This document shows, piece by piece, positions 26,969-28,263 of a stretch of 28,263 nt of DNA (position 1 is the first letter of the stretch; each line of letters begins with the position of its first letter). Below the pieces are notes generated by a model. It ran no database searches. It was not told the DNA's origin and worked only from the letters and a program-made list of their open reading frames with translations. Made by a program: the position numbers and the translations under genes. Origin of the DNA: a virus; the IMG/VR virus record IMGVR_UViG_3300018420_000078, positions 1 through 28,263 of that record; one strand, given 5' to 3'.

Positions 26969-27853
26969 ATGGAAAACAAAAATTACTTCGCAATAATACC
27001 GGCGCCGGTGCGCTATTGTAAAGATTTAAAAGCAAACGAAAAATTAATGTACGGCGAATTGACAGCATTGTCAAATGACAAAGGGTTTTGTTTCGCGTCC
27101 AATGAATATTTTTCAAATCTTTACGACGTTTCAAAAACAAGTATTTCAAAATGGATTTCAAATTTAGAAAAGAACGGTTTCATAAAAATAAAAATGATTT
27201 ATGAACGTGGAACAAAGCAAATAAAACAACGCCGAATTTACATTGCACCCCTATTGAAGAAAAGTTCAATACCTATTGAAGAAAAGTTAAATACCCCTAT
27301 TGAAGAAAAGTTAAAGGATATATATATACTAACTAATAATAATAATATAAATAATAATAATAGTACAAAATCCAAAAAGCGCCAATATTCAGAAAAAACA
27401 ACAAAGGCGTTTTCGCATTTTGCAGCATTATTTCCTTTAAAATATAGGCCTAAAACGGACGCACAAAAAAATAAATGGTTGGATTGTTTGGATAAAATCG
27501 AACGTTTGGACGGCTACAATTTACGCGAGGTTTACAACGTTTCAAAAGAATTAAGGAATGACGAATTTTGGCAAAACAATTTTTTATCAATTCTTAAATT
27601 AAGAAATACCGACAAAAACGGAATTAAATACATTGATCGTTTTATGGTTCAGCACAAAGCAAAACAAAAGCCGGTTGGATTTACAAAAATAAAAGGGTTA
27701 AAAGAATTTTTTGTGTACAGAAATCCGGCAAGCGGTCAAAAAGAAATTGGCGCCAAAACTAAAAACGGCGACATTCACGAATTTCAAATTCGCGGTTTAA
27801 TGATGACAAACGAGTTCCAGGAATTAAAACAATTTGTGTTGAATGGTTTATAA
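26969..27853 (+). CDS. Replication initiator-like winged-helix protein
   Basis: The protein has 294 residues. Residues about 20-85 form a winged helix-turn-helix: LKANEKLMYGELTALSNDKG, then SNLYDVSKTSISKWISNLEK and NGFIKIK. This kind of domain is found in phage and plasmid replication proteins (HTH_36/DnaD-like organisers). A linker follows that is coded by DNA repeats and by an AT-rich tract, giving the poly-Asn run at about 120-130. The C-terminal part (about 140-294) is helical with a conserved-looking core FWQNNFLSILKLRNTDKNGI. As in lambda O, the gene seems to hold the origin within itself. It probably binds the iterons and loads the primase-helicase. Confidence 0.75.
   Translation: MENKNYFAIIPAPVRYCKDLKANEKLMYGELTALSNDKGFCFASNEYFSNLYDVSKTSISKWISNLEKNGFIKIKMIYERGTKQIKQRRIYIAPLLKKSSIPIEEKLNTPIEEKLKDIYILTNNNNINNNNSTKSKKRQYSEKTTKAFSHFAALFPLKYRPKTDAQKNKWLDCLDKIERLDGYNLREVYNVSKELRNDEFWQNNFLSILKLRNTDKNGIKYIDRFMVQHKAKQKPVGFTKIKGLKEFFVYRNPASGQKEIGAKTKNGDIHEFQIRGLMMTNEFQELKQFVLNGL
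27247..27312. repeat. Three iterons, candidate replication origin
   Basis: CCTATTGAAGAAAAGTT occurs three times without mismatch at 27250-27266, 27272-27288 and 27296-27312; two copies extend to ACCCCTATTGAAGAAAAGTT. The steps are 22 and 24 bases, about two helical turns. Because 22 is not a multiple of three, copy 1 is read in a different frame (PLLKKS) from copies 2 and 3 (PIEEKL), so the DNA, not the protein, appears to be conserved. Confidence 0.8.
27319..27363. other. Very AT-rich tract beside the iterons (possible unwinding element)
   Basis: Directly after the third iteron, TATATATATACTAACTAATA continues into AATAAT-type repeats with almost no G or C. It codes for the poly-Asn linker of the initiator-like protein. 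Such a tract beside iterons is where origins usually melt. Confidence 0.65.
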
Positions 27854-28263
27854 AAAATACAAAATATCAAAAGAATTAAAAAACGACGTTTGGGCGTTTG
27901 TCAATGAAAATGAAATTGGACAACGTTTTGAATTTAACGGAACCAAAGAACAACAATTCATTGGTTTGGTTGGCGAAATAATGGTTAAAAGTTTGTTTGG
28001 AATAAAACACGAATGGACAAAAGGATTTGACGGCGGTTTTGATTTTCAGTACAAAGGATTTAAAATTGACGTTAAAACAATGGGCCGAAACGTTGACGTT
28101 CAAGACCATTTTGTAAATAATTTTGTTGAGCATCAAATAAAATTTGATTGTGATATTTATATTTTTTGTTCATTGAATAGACGTAAAAATGAATTAACAA
28201 TTTGCGGTTATTTAAGCAAAAAAGAATTATTGGAAAAATCAGTTTTAAGAAAAAAAGGCGAAC
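27843..28263 (+). CDS. PD-(D/E)XK nuclease-like protein, N-terminal part (continues at window start)
   Basis: The ATG overlaps the last 11 bases of the initiator-like gene. The frame stays open to the window end and, after removing the 83-base overlap, continues to a stop at 200-202, giving 179 residues. The sequence has a PD-(D/E)XK look: a GLVGE helix with E45, then a glycine-rich strand with D67 (GFDGGFDF) and a D-x-K strand (D76, K78 in KIDVKT). Many such folds are restriction or repair nucleases, but some are inactive. Which family it belongs to, and whether it acts on host or phage DNA, cannot be told. Its place next to the initiator and VRR-NUC genes suggests DNA metabolism. Confidence 0.6.
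   Translation, partial: MVYKKYKISKELKNDVWAFVNENEIGQRFEFNGTKEQQFIGLVGEIMVKSLFGIKHEWTKGFDGGFDFQYKGFKIDVKTMGRNVDVQDHFVNNFVEHQIKFDCDIYIFCSLNRRKNELTICGYLSKKELLEKSVLRKKGE
28181..28263. repeat. Terminal direct repeat, right copy (assembly join)
   Basis: Exact copy of bases 1-83. Joining the ends by collapsing this overlap gives a circle of 28,180 bp and restores one uninterrupted reading frame (27843 to the end, then on to 202 at the window start). Confidence 0.95.

Noticed and set aside
1-28263. CRISPR array, tRNA, rRNA, integrase, transposase or reverse transcriptase
   Set aside because: I looked for regularly spaced repeats, tRNA-like cloverleaf ends and the catalytic motifs of these enzymes, and found none. 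The only regular direct repeats are the three iterons.

Overview
The window is almost certainly a complete, circularly assembled genome of a tailed bacteriophage with a siphovirus-type tail. The first 83 bases (1-83) recur exactly as the last 83 (28181-28263), and one gene (27843 to the window end, continuing at the start to 202) reads through the join, so the non-redundant unit is 28,180 bp. All genes I accept lie on the + strand, packed with overlaps or short gaps; no gap reaches 300 bases (the longest, 10650-10842, holds a terminator and a promoter). The host is probably a member of the Bacteroidota (Flavobacteriia-like): the DNA is AT-rich, starts lack Shine-Dalgarno sequences, and most intergenic gaps carry the TAnnTTTG type of -7 box known from Flavobacterium and Bacteroides.

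Layout. 281-3714: T7/Twinkle-type primase-helicase, a PP-loop PAPS-reductase-like protein, small unknowns and a ParB-like protein. 3828-10649: small protein, TerS, TerL, portal, MuF-like protein, HK97 prohead protease and HK97 major capsid protein. 10706-12151: an accessory island of six small genes (gp1.7/DUF3310-like, zinc-ribbon, membrane peptide, PD-(D/E)XK nuclease) bounded by terminators. 12208-14165: head-tail connection genes. 14178-16235: a structural protein, then a lysis-like cassette (small membrane proteins, M15 peptidase, holin-like protein) and a very basic 45-residue protein. 16279-23701: LamG-type appendage protein, tail tube, tail assembly chaperones expressed by a -1 frameshift at GGGAAAG, tape measure protein and a large distal tail protein. 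23829-28263/202: small HTH protein, annealing-protein candidate, DUF736-like/SSB-like protein, RecE/YqaJ-like exonuclease, stand-alone DnaA domain IV, VRR-NUC nuclease, an initiator-like winged-helix protein with three iterons inside its gene, and a PD-(D/E)XK protein.

How it works together: replication probably starts at the iterons in 27250-27312 beside a strongly AT-rich tract (27319-27363), using the initiator, the DnaA-like protein and the primase-helicase, with the annealing/exonuclease pair for recombination. No DNA polymerase, integrase, tRNA or clear lysogeny module was seen, so the phage is probably virulent and uses the host polymerase. Transcription seems to be divided into units by hairpin terminators whose T-tracts run straight into the next promoter.

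The most interesting points are the iteron origin whose repeats ignore the reading frame, the identical DDLPF tails on the helicase and the SSB-like protein, the stand-alone DnaA DNA-binding domain, the accessory island inside the head operon, and the fused terminator/promoter junctions with near-leaderless starts. All family assignments come from reading motifs by eye; no database search was run.
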